DNA from: Sphingomonas sp. GM_Shp_1
GTDB taxonomy: Bacteria > Pseudomonadota > Alphaproteobacteria > Sphingomonadales > Sphingomonadaceae
DNA length: 64,000 nt
Assembly: GCF_026540895.1 (NCBI RefSeq)
Contig: NZ_JALNUR010000001.1
Span: forward strand, 124,001 to 188,000
Direction: 5' to 3'
Position 1 is the stretch's first letter. Every line of letters begins with the position of its first letter. The position numbers and the translations under genes are program-made. The notes under the pieces were generated by a model. The model ran no database searches. It worked only from the letters and a program-made list of their open reading frames with translations, and was not told where the DNA came from. Positions 8,931-18,588 of this stretch are shown piece by piece.

Positions 8931-10114
8931 AGGCGCTGACCTGGCACGGCAAGCATGACGTCCGCATCGACAATGTGGACGATCCCGCCATCATCAATCC
9001 GCGCGATGCCATCATCAAGGTGACCGCGACCGCGATCTGCGGATCGGACCTGCATCTCTATGACGGATACATCCCGACGATGCAGTCGGGCGATATCCTG
9101 GGCCATGAATTCATGGGCGAGGTGGTCGAGACCGGCTCCGCTTCCACCCTGAAAAAGGGGCAGAAGGTGGTGGTGCCGTTCACCATCGCCTGCGGCTCCT
9201 GCTATCATTGCGGCAAGCATCAATATTCGGGTTGCGAGAACGGCAACCCCGCCGACAATCAGGATATCGCGCGCGAGCTTTACGGCCAACCGATGTCCGC
9301 GCTGTTCGGATATAGCCATATGACCGGCGGCTATGCGGGCGGTCAGGCGGAATATGTCCGCGTGCCGTTCAGCGACACTGGCCCCATCGTCATTCCGGAC
9401 GGGGTGGAGGACGAGAAGGTCCTGTTCCTCTCCGACATCCTGCCCACCGGCTGGATGGCCGCCGAGAATGCGCAGATCGAACCGGGCGACACCGTCGCCG
9501 TCTGGGGCTGCGGCCCGGTCGGGCTGTTCGCGGTCCAGTCGGCCTTCCTGATGGGCGCGGAGCGGGTGATCGCGATCGACCACTTTCCGCACCGGCTGGA
9601 GCTGGCGCGCAAGTTCGGGGCGGAGACGATCAACTATGAACAGACCTCGACCTATGACGCGCTGATGATCATGACCGGCGGGATCGGTCCCGACGCGGTC
9701 ATCGACTCGGTCGGGCTGGAGGCGCACGGCCTGTTCGTCGACAATGCGATCGACCAGATCAAGGCGTCGACCTTCCTCGGCACCGATCGCATCCACGCCA
9801 TTCGTCAGGCGATCATCGCCTGTCGCAAGGGCGGGCGGGTGTCGATGCCCGCTGTCTATGGCGGCTTCGTCGACAAATTCCCGCTCGGCGCGGTGATGCA
9901 GAAGGGGCTGACGCTCAAGACCGGGCAGACGCATGTCCAGCATTACCTGCCGGGCCTGCTCGACGCGATCATGGAGGGGAAGATCGATACGACCTTCCTG
10001 ATCTCCCACCGCCTACCGCTGGAACAGGCGCCCGATGGCTATCGCATGTTCCATGACCAGCAGAATGAAGTGACCAAGATCGTGCTGAAGCCCGGTCAGT
10101 CGGTCGCGAAGTGA
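8927..10114 (+). CDS. Zinc-dependent alcohol dehydrogenase, glutathione-independent formaldehyde dehydrogenase-like
   Basis: This 395-aa medium-chain dehydrogenase keeps the catalytic zinc site ([14 protein letters not shown] and GHEFMGEV) and the four-Cys structural zinc lobe (Cys pattern C-x2-C-x2-C-x7-C in [15 protein letters not shown]). The Rossmann motif [14 protein letters not shown] binds NAD(P). The long insert around [21 protein letters not shown] is typical of the formaldehyde dehydrogenase / threonine dehydrogenase-like subgroup that keeps NAD tightly bound. It overlaps the SRPBCC gene by 4 bp and its TGA lies 11 bp before the SDR start. A role in detoxifying aldehydes under stress is inferred; the substrate is not shown. 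Confidence 0.88.
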   Translation: MKALTWHGKHDVRIDNVDDPAIINPRDAIIKVTATAICGSDLHLYDGYIPTMQSGDILGHEFMGEVVETGSASTLKKGQKVVVPFTIACGSCYHCGKHQYSGCENGNPADNQDIARELYGQPMSALFGYSHMTGGYAGGQAEYVRVPFSDTGPIVIPDGVEDEKVLFLSDILPTGWMAAENAQIEPGDTVAVWGCGPVGLFAVQSAFLMGAERVIAIDHFPHRLELARKFGAETINYEQTSTYDALMIMTGGIGPDAVIDSVGLEAHGLFVDNAIDQIKASTFLGTDRIHAIRQAIIACRKGGRVSMPAVYGGFVDKFPLGAVMQKGLTLKTGQTHVQHYLPGLLDAIMEGKIDTTFLISHRLPLEQAPDGYRMFHDQQNEVTKIVLKPGQSVAK

Positions 10115-10125
10115 CGGAGGCCGAT

Positions 10126-10908
10126 ATGGCAGGGAAATTGGCGGTCGTGACCGGTGCGTCGAGCGGCATCGGCTATCATCTGGCGGCCTGCGCGGTGCAG
10201 GACGGTTATGACGTGGTGATCGTCGCGGACGAGCCCGAAATCCGCAGCGCGGCCAGCGAACTGGCGGGGCAGGGCGGACAGGTTCAGGCGATCGAGGCCG
10301 ATCTGTCCTCGCTGGAGGGCGTGGACACCTTGCTGGCGGCGGTCGGCGGGCGGCGGATCGACGTGCTGTGCGCCAATGCCGGAAACAGCAAGGGCGGGCC
10401 GTTCCTCGACCAGTCGGTGGAGATATGGCGTCGCTCGGTCGATACCAATGTGACGGGCACCGTCTATCTGCTCCAGCGCGTGTTGTCGGCGATGATCCGG
10501 CAGGGTGAGGGCAAAGTGCTGGTCACCGGCTCGATCGTCGGTTTCATCCCCGGCCCCTTCAACGCGATCTACAATGCGACCAAGGCGTTCATCGTCAACT
10601 TCACCGAGGCGCTGCGCAACGAGATCAAGGAGCAGAAGGGCGTCACCCTGACCACCCTGATGCCAGGCCCGACCGAGACCGAGTTCTTCGCCCGCGCCGA
10701 TATGCTCGACACCCGGGTGGGTGCCAGCAAGAAGGACGACCCCGCCGAGGTCGCCCGCAAGGGCTGGGACGCGATGCTGGCGGGGGAAGGGCATATCGTC
10801 CCTGGCCTCGCCAACAAGGCCCAGGTCGCCGGGGCCGGCGTGGTGCCGCAATCGGTGCTGGCCGAGGCGCATCGCAAGATCGCCGAACCCGGCTCGGCCG
10901 ACCGCTGA
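10126..10908 (+). CDS. Short-chain dehydrogenase/reductase (SDR)
   Basis: Predicted 260-aa classical SDR, NAD(P)-dependent oxidoreductase. The cofactor motif TGASSGIG is near residue 9, CANAGN is the NNAG equivalent, and the catalytic Ser-Tyr-Lys are in GSIVGFIPGPFNAIYNATKAF. The start at 10126 has GGAGG five nt upstream; an in-frame GTG at 10111 overlaps the previous stop and is less likely. It is third in the stress-type operon. Similar SDRs accompany SRPBCC and YciE-like genes in other alphaproteobacteria, but no substrate can be assigned. Confidence 0.9.
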   Translation: MAGKLAVVTGASSGIGYHLAACAVQDGYDVVIVADEPEIRSAASELAGQGGQVQAIEADLSSLEGVDTLLAAVGGRRIDVLCANAGNSKGGPFLDQSVEIWRRSVDTNVTGTVYLLQRVLSAMIRQGEGKVLVTGSIVGFIPGPFNAIYNATKAFIVNFTEALRNEIKEQKGVTLTTLMPGPTETEFFARADMLDTRVGASKKDDPAEVARKGWDAMLAGEGHIVPGLANKAQVAGAGVVPQSVLAEAHRKIAEPGSADR

Positions 10909-10929
10909 CCCCTCCAAAGGAGACCGACC

Positions 10930-11448
10930 ATGGGCCTGTTCACCAAGGATATCGCGACGCTGGACGACCTGTTCGTCCATCAGCTTCAGGACATTTATTA
11001 CGCCGAGCACCAGATCACCAAGGCGCTGCCCAAGATGATCGACAAGGCGACCGATCCGCAGCTCAAGGCCGGGTTCGAGCAGCATCTGCGCGAGACCGAG
11101 GGGCAGATCCGGCGGCTGGAACAGGTGTTCGAGATGCACGGCAATTCGCCCAAGGCGGTCACCTGCCCGGCGATCGACGGCATCATCAAGGAAGCCAATG
11201 AGGTCGCGGGCGAGGTCGCCGACAAGCGGGTCCTCGACGCGGCGCTGATCGCGGCGGCGCAGGCGGTCGAGCATTATGAGATCGCCCGCTACGGCACGCT
11301 GGTCGCCTGGGCGCGGCAATTGGGACGCAGCGATTGCGCGGCGATCCTCGACGAGACGCTGGCCGAGGAAAAGGCGACCGACGAAAAGCTTACCGGATTG
11401 GCCGAAGGCGGGACCAACGCGGCGGCGCAAGCCGCCGAACCCGCCTGA
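10930..11448 (+). CDS. YciE/DUF892 ferritin-like protein
   Basis: This 172-aa all-helical protein belongs to the DUF892 (YciE/YciF) family, with a ferritin-like four-helix bundle. The opening TLDDLFVHQLQDIYYAEHQI and the internal QHLRETEGQIRRLEQVFEM and ALIAAAQAVEHYEIARYG stretches supply the Glu/His residues expected for a di-metal site. Family members are general stress-induced proteins of unknown biochemical role. AAAGGAG lies 8 nt before the ATG. It is the last gene of the operon and is 21 bp from the SDR. Confidence 0.9.
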   Translation: MGLFTKDIATLDDLFVHQLQDIYYAEHQITKALPKMIDKATDPQLKAGFEQHLRETEGQIRRLEQVFEMHGNSPKAVTCPAIDGIIKEANEVAGEVADKRVLDAALIAAAQAVEHYEIARYGTLVAWARQLGRSDCAAILDETLAEEKATDEKLTGLAEGGTNAAAQAAEPA

Positions 11449-11509
11449 CGCGCCACCGGTAGTCGGGGCATCGTCGCCGGAATACCCTTCCCCGAAGGCG
11501 ATGCCCCAT

Positions 11510-11590
11510 CCTCCCCGGCACGGGGAGGGGGACCAGCGAAGCTGGTGGAGGGGGGCTTCCACAAGGGACATGCCCTGTGAAAGCCCCCTT
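11510..11590. repeat. Palindromic intergenic repeat, family A (half copy)
   Basis: Begins with CCTCCCCGGCACGGGGAGGG, then a short hairpin ACCAGCGAAGCTGGT, then GAGGGGGGCTTC whose reverse complement GAAAGCCCCCTTC ends the element. It shares the first arm and the GGGGGGCTTC box with the copy at 46-169. Confidence 0.65.
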
Positions 11591-11604
11591 CGTTCAACCC
11601 GAAA

Positions 11605-12312
11605 TCAATGGGCGAAGTGCGTCACGCCCAGCATCAGCACGATCCCGGCGACAGTCGCCAGACTGGTGCGGAAGCGCGGATCGAGCGACTGGCTGCGCGG
11701 CACCAGTTCGCACGCGCCGATATACAGGAACACCCCCGCGAAGAGCGCCATGACCGGCGCCAACATGCTCGCCGGAATGGCGATGCCCAGCCCGATCAGA
11801 ACGCCCAGCATCGGCGCGATCCCGTTCAGGATCAGCCAGCGCCGCGCCGCCGTTTCCGACCGTGCGGCCAGGCTGAGGCTGACGGTATTCACCCCGTCGG
11901 CCACGTCATGGGTCAGCACCGCCAGCGCGATCATCCAGCCCGCCGCGGTATCGATCTGAAAGGCCAGGCCGATGCCCAGTCCGTCCATCAGGCTGTGCAG
12001 GCACAGCATGGCGGGCCCCAGATCGCCACGCCACGACGCCGCCGCGCGGGGGATCCGCGCCAGCAGTCGGTCGAGCAGCATATAGCCCGCCAGCCCCAGC
12101 GCGGTGAAACCCATCATCTCCCGCACCGCCCAGCGGTCGCCCGCCAGTTCCAGCGCCTCGGGCACCAGGTCGAACAGCGCCACGCCGACCACGATCCCGG
12201 CGGTCACCCCCAGCACCATGCCGATGCGATGCCGCAGGCGAAGCGCGAGCATCCCGCCCGCCAGCGTCGCCACCATCGCCGCCAGGCCGAACGCCAAAGG
12301 GATCAGCGTCAT
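11605..12312 (-). CDS. ZIP family divalent metal transporter
   Basis: This 235-aa inner-membrane protein has about seven or eight hydrophobic segments. ZIP signatures are present: LCLHSLMDGLGIGLAFQ in one helix (H-S-x-x-D-G) and VLTHDVADGVNTVSLSLA in the next (H-D-x-x-D-G), which line the metal path in Zn/Fe importers. The N terminus PLAFGLAAMVATLAGGML fits a ZIP first helix. The ligand pattern HD-x-x-D differs slightly from the usual HN-x-x-E, so the metal preference is uncertain. It lies downstream of cysQ in the same direction, 146 bp away. Confidence 0.85.
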   Translation of the reverse strand: MTLIPLAFGLAAMVATLAGGMLALRLRHRIGMVLGVTAGIVVGVALFDLVPEALELAGDRWAVREMMGFTALGLAGYMLLDRLLARIPRAAASWRGDLGPAMLCLHSLMDGLGIGLAFQIDTAAGWMIALAVLTHDVADGVNTVSLSLAARSETAARRWLILNGIAPMLGVLIGLGIAIPASMLAPVMALFAGVFLYIGACELVPRSQSLDPRFRTSLATVAGIVLMLGVTHFAH

Positions 12313-12458
12313 CGCGCGGACCCCATGGCGAGGGCGTGGGGATACGGTAGCGGTCGCAGCATCGCGGGTTCATGGACCAGCGCATGTGACGTTACAAGGT
12401 CACGCATGCCGAATATCGGGCACCGGTGCGGGCGGTCGCCTTCCACGGGCGAAACGCC

Positions 12459-13190
12459 CTATCCCTTTGCGATCGCGTCGAGAACGCGTTCGGCGACTTC
12501 GCGGCGGCAGATCAGCAGATCGGGCAGCAGCGGGTTTTCGCAATTGTAGATCAGCGGTCGGCCATCGATGCGCGAGGCATGGAGCCCGGCGGCGAGCGCG
12601 ACGGCGGCGGGGGCGCAATTGTCCCACTCATATTGCCCGCCGTCATGGAGGTAGACATCGGCCCGACCCTCGACCACGGCCATCGCCTTGGCGCCGGCGG
12701 AGCCCATCGGGATCAGCGTTGCGCCCAGCCGATCGCCGACGCAACGGGCGATGTCGGGCGCCCGGCTGCGGCTGACGACGACGCGCAGGCCTTGGGGGCA
12801 GGGGGGATGGTCGGGGGGGAGGTCGTCGGTCGCGAAGATCCGGTCGCGGTCGGGCACCGCGACGGCGCCCAGTGCGGGGCGGCCATCGATGGCGAGGCCG
12901 ATATGCACCGCCCACTCATCCGACCCACTCGCATATTCGCGGGTTCCGTCGAGCGGATCGACGATCCAAACCCGCCGCGCCGCGCAGCGGGCACGGTCAT
13001 CCACCGACTCCTCCGACAGGATGAAGTCGTCGGGCCGAGCCGCGCGCAGCCGGTCGAGAATCAGCGTGTTGGCATCCCGGTCGCCCAATTGGCCCAGCGC
13101 CGCGCCGTCCAGCCCGCTCGACGCGCGCAGGTCCTTCAGCAGTTCGCCCGCCTCGATGGCGACCGACCGCGCGAGTTCGGCGTCGGTCAC
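12459..13190 (-). CDS. cysQ: 3'(2'),5'-bisphosphate nucleotidase (CysQ)
   Basis: Removes the 3' phosphate from PAP/PAPS, by-products of sulfate activation. The 243-aa inositol monophosphatase-fold protein has the metal motif ILSEESVDD, followed by [20 protein letters not shown] (the D-P-L-D-G-T core) and the C-terminal [16 protein letters not shown] (W-D-x-x-A/P). It begins with GTG, overlapping the cysNC stop as GTGA, so it is the third gene of the cysD-cysNC-cysQ operon. The context supports a PAP phosphatase rather than an inositol phosphatase. Confidence 0.93.
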   Translation of the reverse strand: MTDAELARSVAIEAGELLKDLRASSGLDGAALGQLGDRDANTLILDRLRAARPDDFILSEESVDDRARCAARRVWIVDPLDGTREYASGSDEWAVHIGLAIDGRPALGAVAVPDRDRIFATDDLPPDHPPCPQGLRVVVSRSRAPDIARCVGDRLGATLIPMGSAGAKAMAVVEGRADVYLHDGGQYEWDNCAPAAVALAAGLHASRIDGRPLIYNCENPLLPDLLICRREVAERVLDAIAKG

Positions 13191-15100
13191 AGGTCGTAGC
13201 TCCAGATGCCCAGCACATGCTCGACGATCCGCGACGCGGCCTGTTCCGCCGTTTCCCTGGTCGTGTCGACCCGGATTTCGGGTCGCTCGGGCGCTTCATA
13301 GGGGCTGGAGATGCCGGTGAACTCGGCGATCTCACCCGCTCGTGCCTTGGCGTAGAGGCCCTTGACGTCGCGTTCCTCGGCGACCGCCAGCGGCGTGTCG
13401 ATGAAGATCTCGACGAACTCGCCCTCGGGCAGCAGCGCGCGGACCATGTCGCGCTCGGCGCGGAAGGGGGAGATGAAGGCGGTCAGGACGATCAACCCAG
13501 CATTCGCCATCAGCTTGGCGACCTCGCCCACGCGGCGGATATTCTCCACCCGGCCCGCTTCGGAGAAGTCCAGGTCCCGGTTCAACCCATGGCGGATATT
13601 GTCGCCGTCCAGCAGGAAGCTATGGCGCCCCATGCTATGCAGCTTCTGCTCGACCAGATTGGCGATGGTCGACTTGCCCGAGCCCGACAGGCCGGTGAAC
13701 CAGAGGACCTTTGGGGCCTGTCCCTTCTGCCGGGCATGGGCTTCGCGGGTGATGACCGCCGACTGCCAATGGACATTCTGGGCGCGGCGCAGCGCATGGT
13801 CGATCATCCCCGCCGCCACGGTCGCATTGGTCGCGCGGTCGATCAGGATGAAGCCGCCGAGCGTACTGCCCTTCGCATAGGGCTCGAAGACGATGGGACG
13901 GTCGGCATAAACCTCGGCCAGCCCGATATCGTTGAGCGCCAGCGTGTCGGCGGGGCGCTGTTCCTGGCTGTTCACATCCACGACATGGCGCGGCGGCTGC
14001 ACCGTCGCGCCGACCAACTGGGTACCGAGCTTCAACGAATAGCTGCGTCCCGGCACCAGCGGCGCGTCCGCCATCCAGACGATGGTCGCGACGAACTGGT
14101 CGGCGATTTCGGGCGGGTCCTCGGCCGCGGCGATCACGTCGCCGCGCGAGCAATCGACCTCGTCGGCGAGGACCAGCGTGACGGCCTCGCCCGCGATCGC
14201 CTGTGGTCGGTCACCGTCATAAGTGACGACCCGCGCAATCTCGGTGGTCTTGCCCGAGGGGGCGATCCGTACCCGGTCGCCGACCGACACCCGGCCACTC
14301 GCGATCAACCCGGCAAAGCCCCGGAAGTCGAGATCGGGCCGGTTGACCCATTGCACCGGCATGCGGAACGACGCTGCGACCGCGCGATCGCCGTCGATGG
14401 CCACCGTCTCCAGATGCGGCAGCAGCGCCGGGCCGTCATACCAGGGCATGTCGGGCGAGGGCGTGGTGACGTTCGCGCCGGTCAGCCCCGACAGCGGGAT
14501 GGCGGTGAAGCGCTCGATCCCGATGCCGCGCGCAAAGGCGGCATAATCGGCGACGATCGCGTCGAAGACCGACTGGTCATGCCCGACCAGGTCCATCTTG
14601 TTGACCGCCAGCACGATCTCCTTGATCCCGACCAGATGCGCCAGATAGCTGTGCCGCCGCGTCTGGGTGAGTACGCCCTTGCGCGCGTCGATCAAGATCA
14701 CCGCCAGGTCGGCGGTCGAGGCGCCCGTCACCATGTTGCGGGTGTACTGCTCATGGCCGGGCGTGTCGGCGACGATGAACTTGCGCTTCTCCGTCGCGAA
14801 GAAGCGATAGGCGACGTCGATGGTGATGCCCTGCTCGCGCTCGGCGGCGAGGCCGTCGACCAGCAGCGCGAAGTCGATATTGGCCCCTTGCGTGCCGACC
14901 CGGCGGCTGTCCGCCTCCAGCTGGCTGAGCTGATCCTCGAAGATGGTCTTCGAATCGTAGAGCAGCCGCCCGATCAGCGTGGACTTGCCGTCATCCACCG
15001 AGCCGCAGGTGATGAAGCGCAGCATCGACTTGGCGGCATGGGTGGCGAGATAGGCGTCGATGTCGGCGGCGATCAGCGCATCGGGTTGATAGGCGGTCAT
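13187..15100 (-). CDS. cysNC: Bifunctional sulfate adenylyltransferase subunit 1 / adenylylsulfate kinase
   Basis: A fused 637-aa enzyme. The N-terminal ~450 residues are the GTPase CysN (P loop GSVDDGKST at about 33-41, switch [12 protein letters not shown], guanine motif NKMD), which drives ATP sulfurylase together with CysD. The C-terminal ~180 residues are APS kinase CysC (P loop GLSGSGKST near residue 470, [15 protein letters not shown], and the [10 protein letters not shown] segment), giving PAPS. The start at 15100 follows the cysD stop by one nt; in-frame codons upstream lie inside cysD. Fusion of cysN and cysC is common in alphaproteobacteria. Confidence 0.96.
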   Translation of the reverse strand: MTAYQPDALIAADIDAYLATHAAKSMLRFITCGSVDDGKSTLIGRLLYDSKTIFEDQLSQLEADSRRVGTQGANIDFALLVDGLAAEREQGITIDVAYRFFATEKRKFIVADTPGHEQYTRNMVTGASTADLAVILIDARKGVLTQTRRHSYLAHLVGIKEIVLAVNKMDLVGHDQSVFDAIVADYAAFARGIGIERFTAIPLSGLTGANVTTPSPDMPWYDGPALLPHLETVAIDGDRAVAASFRMPVQWVNRPDLDFRGFAGLIASGRVSVGDRVRIAPSGKTTEIARVVTYDGDRPQAIAGEAVTLVLADEVDCSRGDVIAAAEDPPEIADQFVATIVWMADAPLVPGRSYSLKLGTQLVGATVQPPRHVVDVNSQEQRPADTLALNDIGLAEVYADRPIVFEPYAKGSTLGGFILIDRATNATVAAGMIDHALRRAQNVHWQSAVITREAHARQKGQAPKVLWFTGLSGSGKSTIANLVEQKLHSMGRHSFLLDGDNIRHGLNRDLDFSEAGRVENIRRVGEVAKLMANAGLIVLTAFISPFRAERDMVRALLPEGEFVEIFIDTPLAVAEERDVKGLYAKARAGEIAEFTGISSPYEAPERPEIRVDTTRETAEQAASRIVEHVLGIWSYDL

Positions 15101-15101
15101 C

Positions 15102-16001
15102 TCAGAAATACCCCTCGCGCTTCTTCTTCTCCATGCTGGCGGCCTGATCGTGATCGATCGCACGCCCCTGTCGCTCCGAGGTGGTGGTCAGCAGCATTTC
15201 CTGGATGACTTCCGACAAGGTCGCGGCCTCGCTCTCGACGGCGCCGGTCAGCGGATAGCAGCCGAGCGTGCGGAAACGGATGGAGCGTTCGACCGGCACC
15301 TCGCCGGGACGCAGTTTGAACCGATCGTCATCGACCATCAGCAGCATCCCATCGCGCTCCACCGTCGGGCGGGGGGCGGCGAAATAGAGTGGCACGATTT
15401 CGATGCCTTCCTGAAGGATGTACTGCCAGATATCGAGTTCGGTCCAGTTGGACAGCGGGAAGACGCGGATGCTCTCCCCCTTGTGGATGCGGCTGTTATA
15501 GAGGTTCCACAGCTCGGGCCGCTGCGCCTTGGGGTCCCAGCCATGCGCGGCGGAGCGGAAGGAAAAGACGCGCTCCTTGGCGCGGCTCTTCTCCTCGTCG
15601 CGCCGGGCACCGCCGAACGCCGCGTCGTATCCGCCTGCGGTCAGCGCCTGCTTCAGGCCCTCGGTCTTCCACATATCGGTGTGGCGGCTGCCATGGTCGA
15701 AGGGATTGATGCCCAGCGCCTCCGCCTCCGGGTTGCGGTGGACGATCAACTCCATGCCCGCCGCCTCGGCCGCGCGGTTGCGCAGCTCGTACATGGCGCG
15801 GAACTTCCAGGTCGTGTCGACATGCAGCAGCGGGAAGGGCGGCCGCGCCGGGAAGAACGCCTTCTTCGCCAGATGCAGCATCACGGCCGAATCCTTGCCG
15901 ACCGAATAGAGCATCACCGGCCTTTCGGTCTCGGCAACGACTTCGCGCAGGATATGGATGCTTTCGGCTTCGAGCCGTTGAAGGTGGGTAAGGCCAGTCA
16001 T
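15102..16001 (-). CDS. cysD: Sulfate adenylyltransferase subunit 2
   Basis: The 299-aa adenylyltransferase subunit forms APS from sulfate and ATP, with CysN. The PP-loop motif [16 protein letters not shown] is near residue 35, followed by [12 protein letters not shown], the [20 protein letters not shown] stretch, and [11 protein letters not shown]; the C terminus KREGYF is the usual CysD ending. The start at 16001 ([20 protein letters not shown]) matches the family N terminus; longer in-frame extensions lie in non-conserved sequence. It is the first clear gene of the sulfate-activation operon; a small gene lies 49 bp upstream in the same direction. Confidence 0.96.
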   Translation of the reverse strand: MTGLTHLQRLEAESIHILREVVAETERPVMLYSVGKDSAVMLHLAKKAFFPARPPFPLLHVDTTWKFRAMYELRNRAAEAAGMELIVHRNPEAEALGINPFDHGSRHTDMWKTEGLKQALTAGGYDAAFGGARRDEEKSRAKERVFSFRSAAHGWDPKAQRPELWNLYNSRIHKGESIRVFPLSNWTELDIWQYILQEGIEIVPLYFAAPRPTVERDGMLLMVDDDRFKLRPGEVPVERSIRFRTLGCYPLTGAVESEAATLSEVIQEMLLTTTSERQGRAIDHDQAASMEKKKREGYF

Positions 16002-16050
16002 CGGATTGTCAGATAATGTCGCCAGCGAACCGCGCGACCAACTTATCCTG

Positions 16051-16269
16051 TCAATCGCGATAGTCCCGCTCCAGCGAGTCCAGGATTCGTGCGCCAGCCA
16101 TGAACACCGCAATGGGGCAGGCGGCGAACAGGATCTTGCCCGGAATGCCCGGATAAGCCTGAAGATAGTGCATGCCCCGCTCGACCGCGCCCAGGCCGAG
16201 GCCATAGATGACGAGGAACGCCTCGAACTTCGTCTTGATCGTGAACAGGGCGACGATGCGGGACCACAT
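16051..16269 (-). CDS. Small hypothetical membrane protein upstream of cysD
   Basis: Predicted 72 aa from the ATG at 16269 ([20 protein letters not shown]). Two hydrophobic stretches are visible, [20 protein letters not shown] and [20 protein letters not shown], separated by [13 protein letters not shown], and the tail is charged (DSLERDYRD). A TTG at 16305 would add 12 residues. No good ribosome-binding site is seen for either start. The composition (balanced hydrophobic helices, few Arg repeats) suggests a real protein. I do not recognise the family. Its position 49 bp before cysD could put it on the same transcript. Confidence 0.6.
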   Translation of the reverse strand: MWSRIVALFTIKTKFEAFLVIYGLGLGAVERGMHYLQAYPGIPGKILFAACPIAVFMAGARILDSLERDYRD

Positions 16270-16309
16270 GGGTGTGGTTACACCACCGCATCGCGAACAG
16301 GCCAAGCCC

Positions 16310-17563
16310 TTAAGTCGCGGCCAAAATGAGACAGTCCAGTTCGCTCAACAGCGCGATCCGCGCCGTCTCGATCCGTTGGATCAGCGCGGGGTCGCCGATG
16401 TCGGCGGGGGCGATGGCTTCGGGCCAATGGGTCTTGATCACGGCGGCGATGCGGTCGAGCCTTGCATGATCGACCAGGAAACGCGGGTCGATCGTGGCGG
16501 GGTCGGCGACGACGCGCAGGCGAAGACAGGCGGGGCCGCCGCCATTGGCCATCGATTCGCGGACATTCACCACCTCCAGCCGGCGGATCGGGCCGTTGCC
16601 CGCGACATGCTCCTGCAACCAGGACCAGACCGCGTCATTGTCGCGCGCCTCCTGCGGCAGGATCAGCGTCGGCTCGCCGCCCGGCGGGGTCACCAGCTGC
16701 GCGTTGAACAGATAGGAGGCGATGGCATCCTCCAGGCTGACACGGGCGGCGGGAACCTCGACGATCTCCACCTCGGGCAAGATCGTGCGCAGGTCGTCGT
16801 AGAGGCGGGCGGGGTCGGCGAAGGCCCGCTCGTGCGCGAACAGCACCCGTTCGTTGGCGACGGCGACCACGTCATTGTGGAACGCCCCCGCCGCGATCGC
16901 CGCATCGGACTGGCGCGCGAAGAGGACGCGGTCGGGGGACAGGCGGTGCGCGCGGGCGATGGCCTCGCTGGCTTGGCGATGTTGGCGCGCGGGGAAGGGG
17001 CCACCGCTTTCGCCATAGACGAAGACCTCGACGCCGGGATGGTCGTGCGCGGCGCAGAGCCGCATGTGATTGGCCGCCCCCTCGTCGCCAAAGGGTGCGG
17101 GCACCGGCGAATGGACGATGAAGGCCGGGTCGGCGAAGGCGAGGCGAAGCTGGGCCAGGGTCGCGGTCCATTCATGGCTGCGATGCGGCATGGTCAGCAG
17201 GTTGGCGACGGTCAGGTGACACCGCCCGTCGCGCGTGTCGGGCGCGGGAGAGACGGTCGCGGCATTGGCCGCCCACATCGCCGACGCGGACAGCGCCTGA
17301 GCCTTGAGCACCGGAGAAGCCGCATCATAATCGGTCGCCAACCGCCCCAGCCAGGGATGATCGGGGCGCGGATGGGGCAGAAAAATCCCCTGCACCAGCC
17401 CCAGGTCGAGGTTCGCGCGCATCTTCGCGATCCCCTGCAATGCGGCGGCCCGGGGGTGGGAGGTCTTGCCCGCATTGCGCGTGGCGGCGAGATTGCCGTG
17501 GCTGAGCCCCGCATAATTGTGGCTGGGGCCGATGATGCCGTCGAAGTTGATCTCTCTCAGCAT
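16310..17563 (-). CDS. astB: N-succinylarginine dihydrolase
   Basis: Second enzyme of the arginine succinyltransferase pathway; hydrolyses N2-succinylarginine to succinylornithine, ammonia and CO2. The 417-aa protein has the family N terminus (INFDGIIGPSHNYAGLSHGN, close to the E. coli NFDG-Y-A-G-L-S pattern), HNDVVAVANERVLFAHE with a catalytic His, NGGGPACLRLRV near the C terminus, and FLVDHARLDRI. ATG 17563 was chosen by analogy with E. coli AstB; a GTG at 17572 overlapping the astA stop would add three residues. It follows astA directly. Confidence 0.92.
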   Translation of the reverse strand: MLREINFDGIIGPSHNYAGLSHGNLAATRNAGKTSHPRAAALQGIAKMRANLDLGLVQGIFLPHPRPDHPWLGRLATDYDAASPVLKAQALSASAMWAANAATVSPAPDTRDGRCHLTVANLLTMPHRSHEWTATLAQLRLAFADPAFIVHSPVPAPFGDEGAANHMRLCAAHDHPGVEVFVYGESGGPFPARQHRQASEAIARAHRLSPDRVLFARQSDAAIAAGAFHNDVVAVANERVLFAHERAFADPARLYDDLRTILPEVEIVEVPAARVSLEDAIASYLFNAQLVTPPGGEPTLILPQEARDNDAVWSWLQEHVAGNGPIRRLEVVNVRESMANGGGPACLRLRVVADPATIDPRFLVDHARLDRIAAVIKTHWPEAIAPADIGDPALIQRIETARIALLSELDCLILAAT

Positions 17564-17568
17564 GGCAC

Positions 17569-18588
17569 TCACCGATCGATATGGAGGACGCTGTCGCCGA
17601 CCGACAGGTCGAGCGTGCGCGCCGTGTCTTCGGAGACGATGACCCCATCATCCCCATCGCGGATCTCACCCAGCGCGCAGCGGAAGTCGGTCAGCCGTCC
17701 GGCGGCGACCAGCGCCTCGCGACCCGAATGAACGTCGATCCCGACGACCCGGCTTTCGCGCGCATCGCGGATCGAGCGGACCTGGTCGGTCCGCGCCGTC
17801 ATGGTCGGGCCGCCATCGAAAATGTCGATATAATGCTCGAAGGCGAAGCCCTCATTCTCCAGCATCCGCATCGCCGCGCGGCCCGAGGGGTGGGGCAGGC
17901 CGATCGCGGCGCGCGCGGTCTCGGTCAGCATCGCGGTGTAGATGGGATGCTTGGGCATCAGGTCGGCGATGAACTGGTGCCCGTGGATCGCGTTGAACTC
18001 GTCCGCCTGCTGGAAATTCATCCCGAAGAAGCGGCCCGCCAGACCGTCCCAGAAAGGCGATCCTCCCGCCTCGTCGATCACCCCGCGCAACTCCGCCAGC
18101 ACCCGGTCGGCGAAGCGCGGGCGGTTGGCGCGTATGAACAGGTAACGGCTGCGCGCGAGCAACAGGCCAAGGCCGCCCGCACGCTCGCCGGGGTGGAGGA
18201 ACAACCCGCCCACCTCGCTCGCGCCTTCCAGATCGGTGGTCAGCGACAGCATCTCGGCGCGGAAAGTGCGGTCCAGCTCGCGGCTATGCTGGGTCAGCGT
18301 GCCGATGCGATAGCTGTAAAAGGGGTGCTTCTGCCCGACATGGGTGAAGATCTGGCAGGTGCCGCGCACCTCGCCGGTCGCGCGGTCCTCCAGCATCAGG
18401 ACGAACAGTTCGTCCCGGATGCTGCCGTCCGCCTCGCGTCCGAACGCATCGTGGCTGCGCGCCAGCTTGGCGGTCAGGGCGCGGCGGTCGGGGGGCAGGT
18501 TGGTGAAGCCGCCGCCGGTCAGCTTGGCCATTTCATACAGGTGACGAAGGTCGCTATCGACGGCGGGGCGGATGCGAAAGCTGCTCAT
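17569..18588 (-). CDS. astA: Arginine N-succinyltransferase
   Basis: First step of arginine degradation: succinyl-CoA plus arginine gives N2-succinylarginine. The 339-aa length and the N terminus FRIRPAVDSDLRHLYEMAKLTGGGFTNLP match the AstA family. Other segments typical of the family are FYSYRIGTLTQHSRELDRTF, EVGGLFLHPGERAGGLGLLLARSRYLF (acetyl-CoA-type binding fold) and FFGMNFQQADEFNAIHGHQFI. It overlaps the upstream M20 gene by ATGA and is followed within 5 bp by astB, making a three-gene operon. astC, astD and astE are not in the window. Confidence 0.95.
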   Translation of the reverse strand: MSSFRIRPAVDSDLRHLYEMAKLTGGGFTNLPPDRRALTAKLARSHDAFGREADGSIRDELFVLMLEDRATGEVRGTCQIFTHVGQKHPFYSYRIGTLTQHSRELDRTFRAEMLSLTTDLEGASEVGGLFLHPGERAGGLGLLLARSRYLFIRANRPRFADRVLAELRGVIDEAGGSPFWDGLAGRFFGMNFQQADEFNAIHGHQFIADLMPKHPIYTAMLTETARAAIGLPHPSGRAAMRMLENEGFAFEHYIDIFDGGPTMTARTDQVRSIRDARESRVVGIDVHSGREALVAAGRLTDFRCALGEIRDGDDGVIVSEDTARTLDLSVGDSVLHIDR

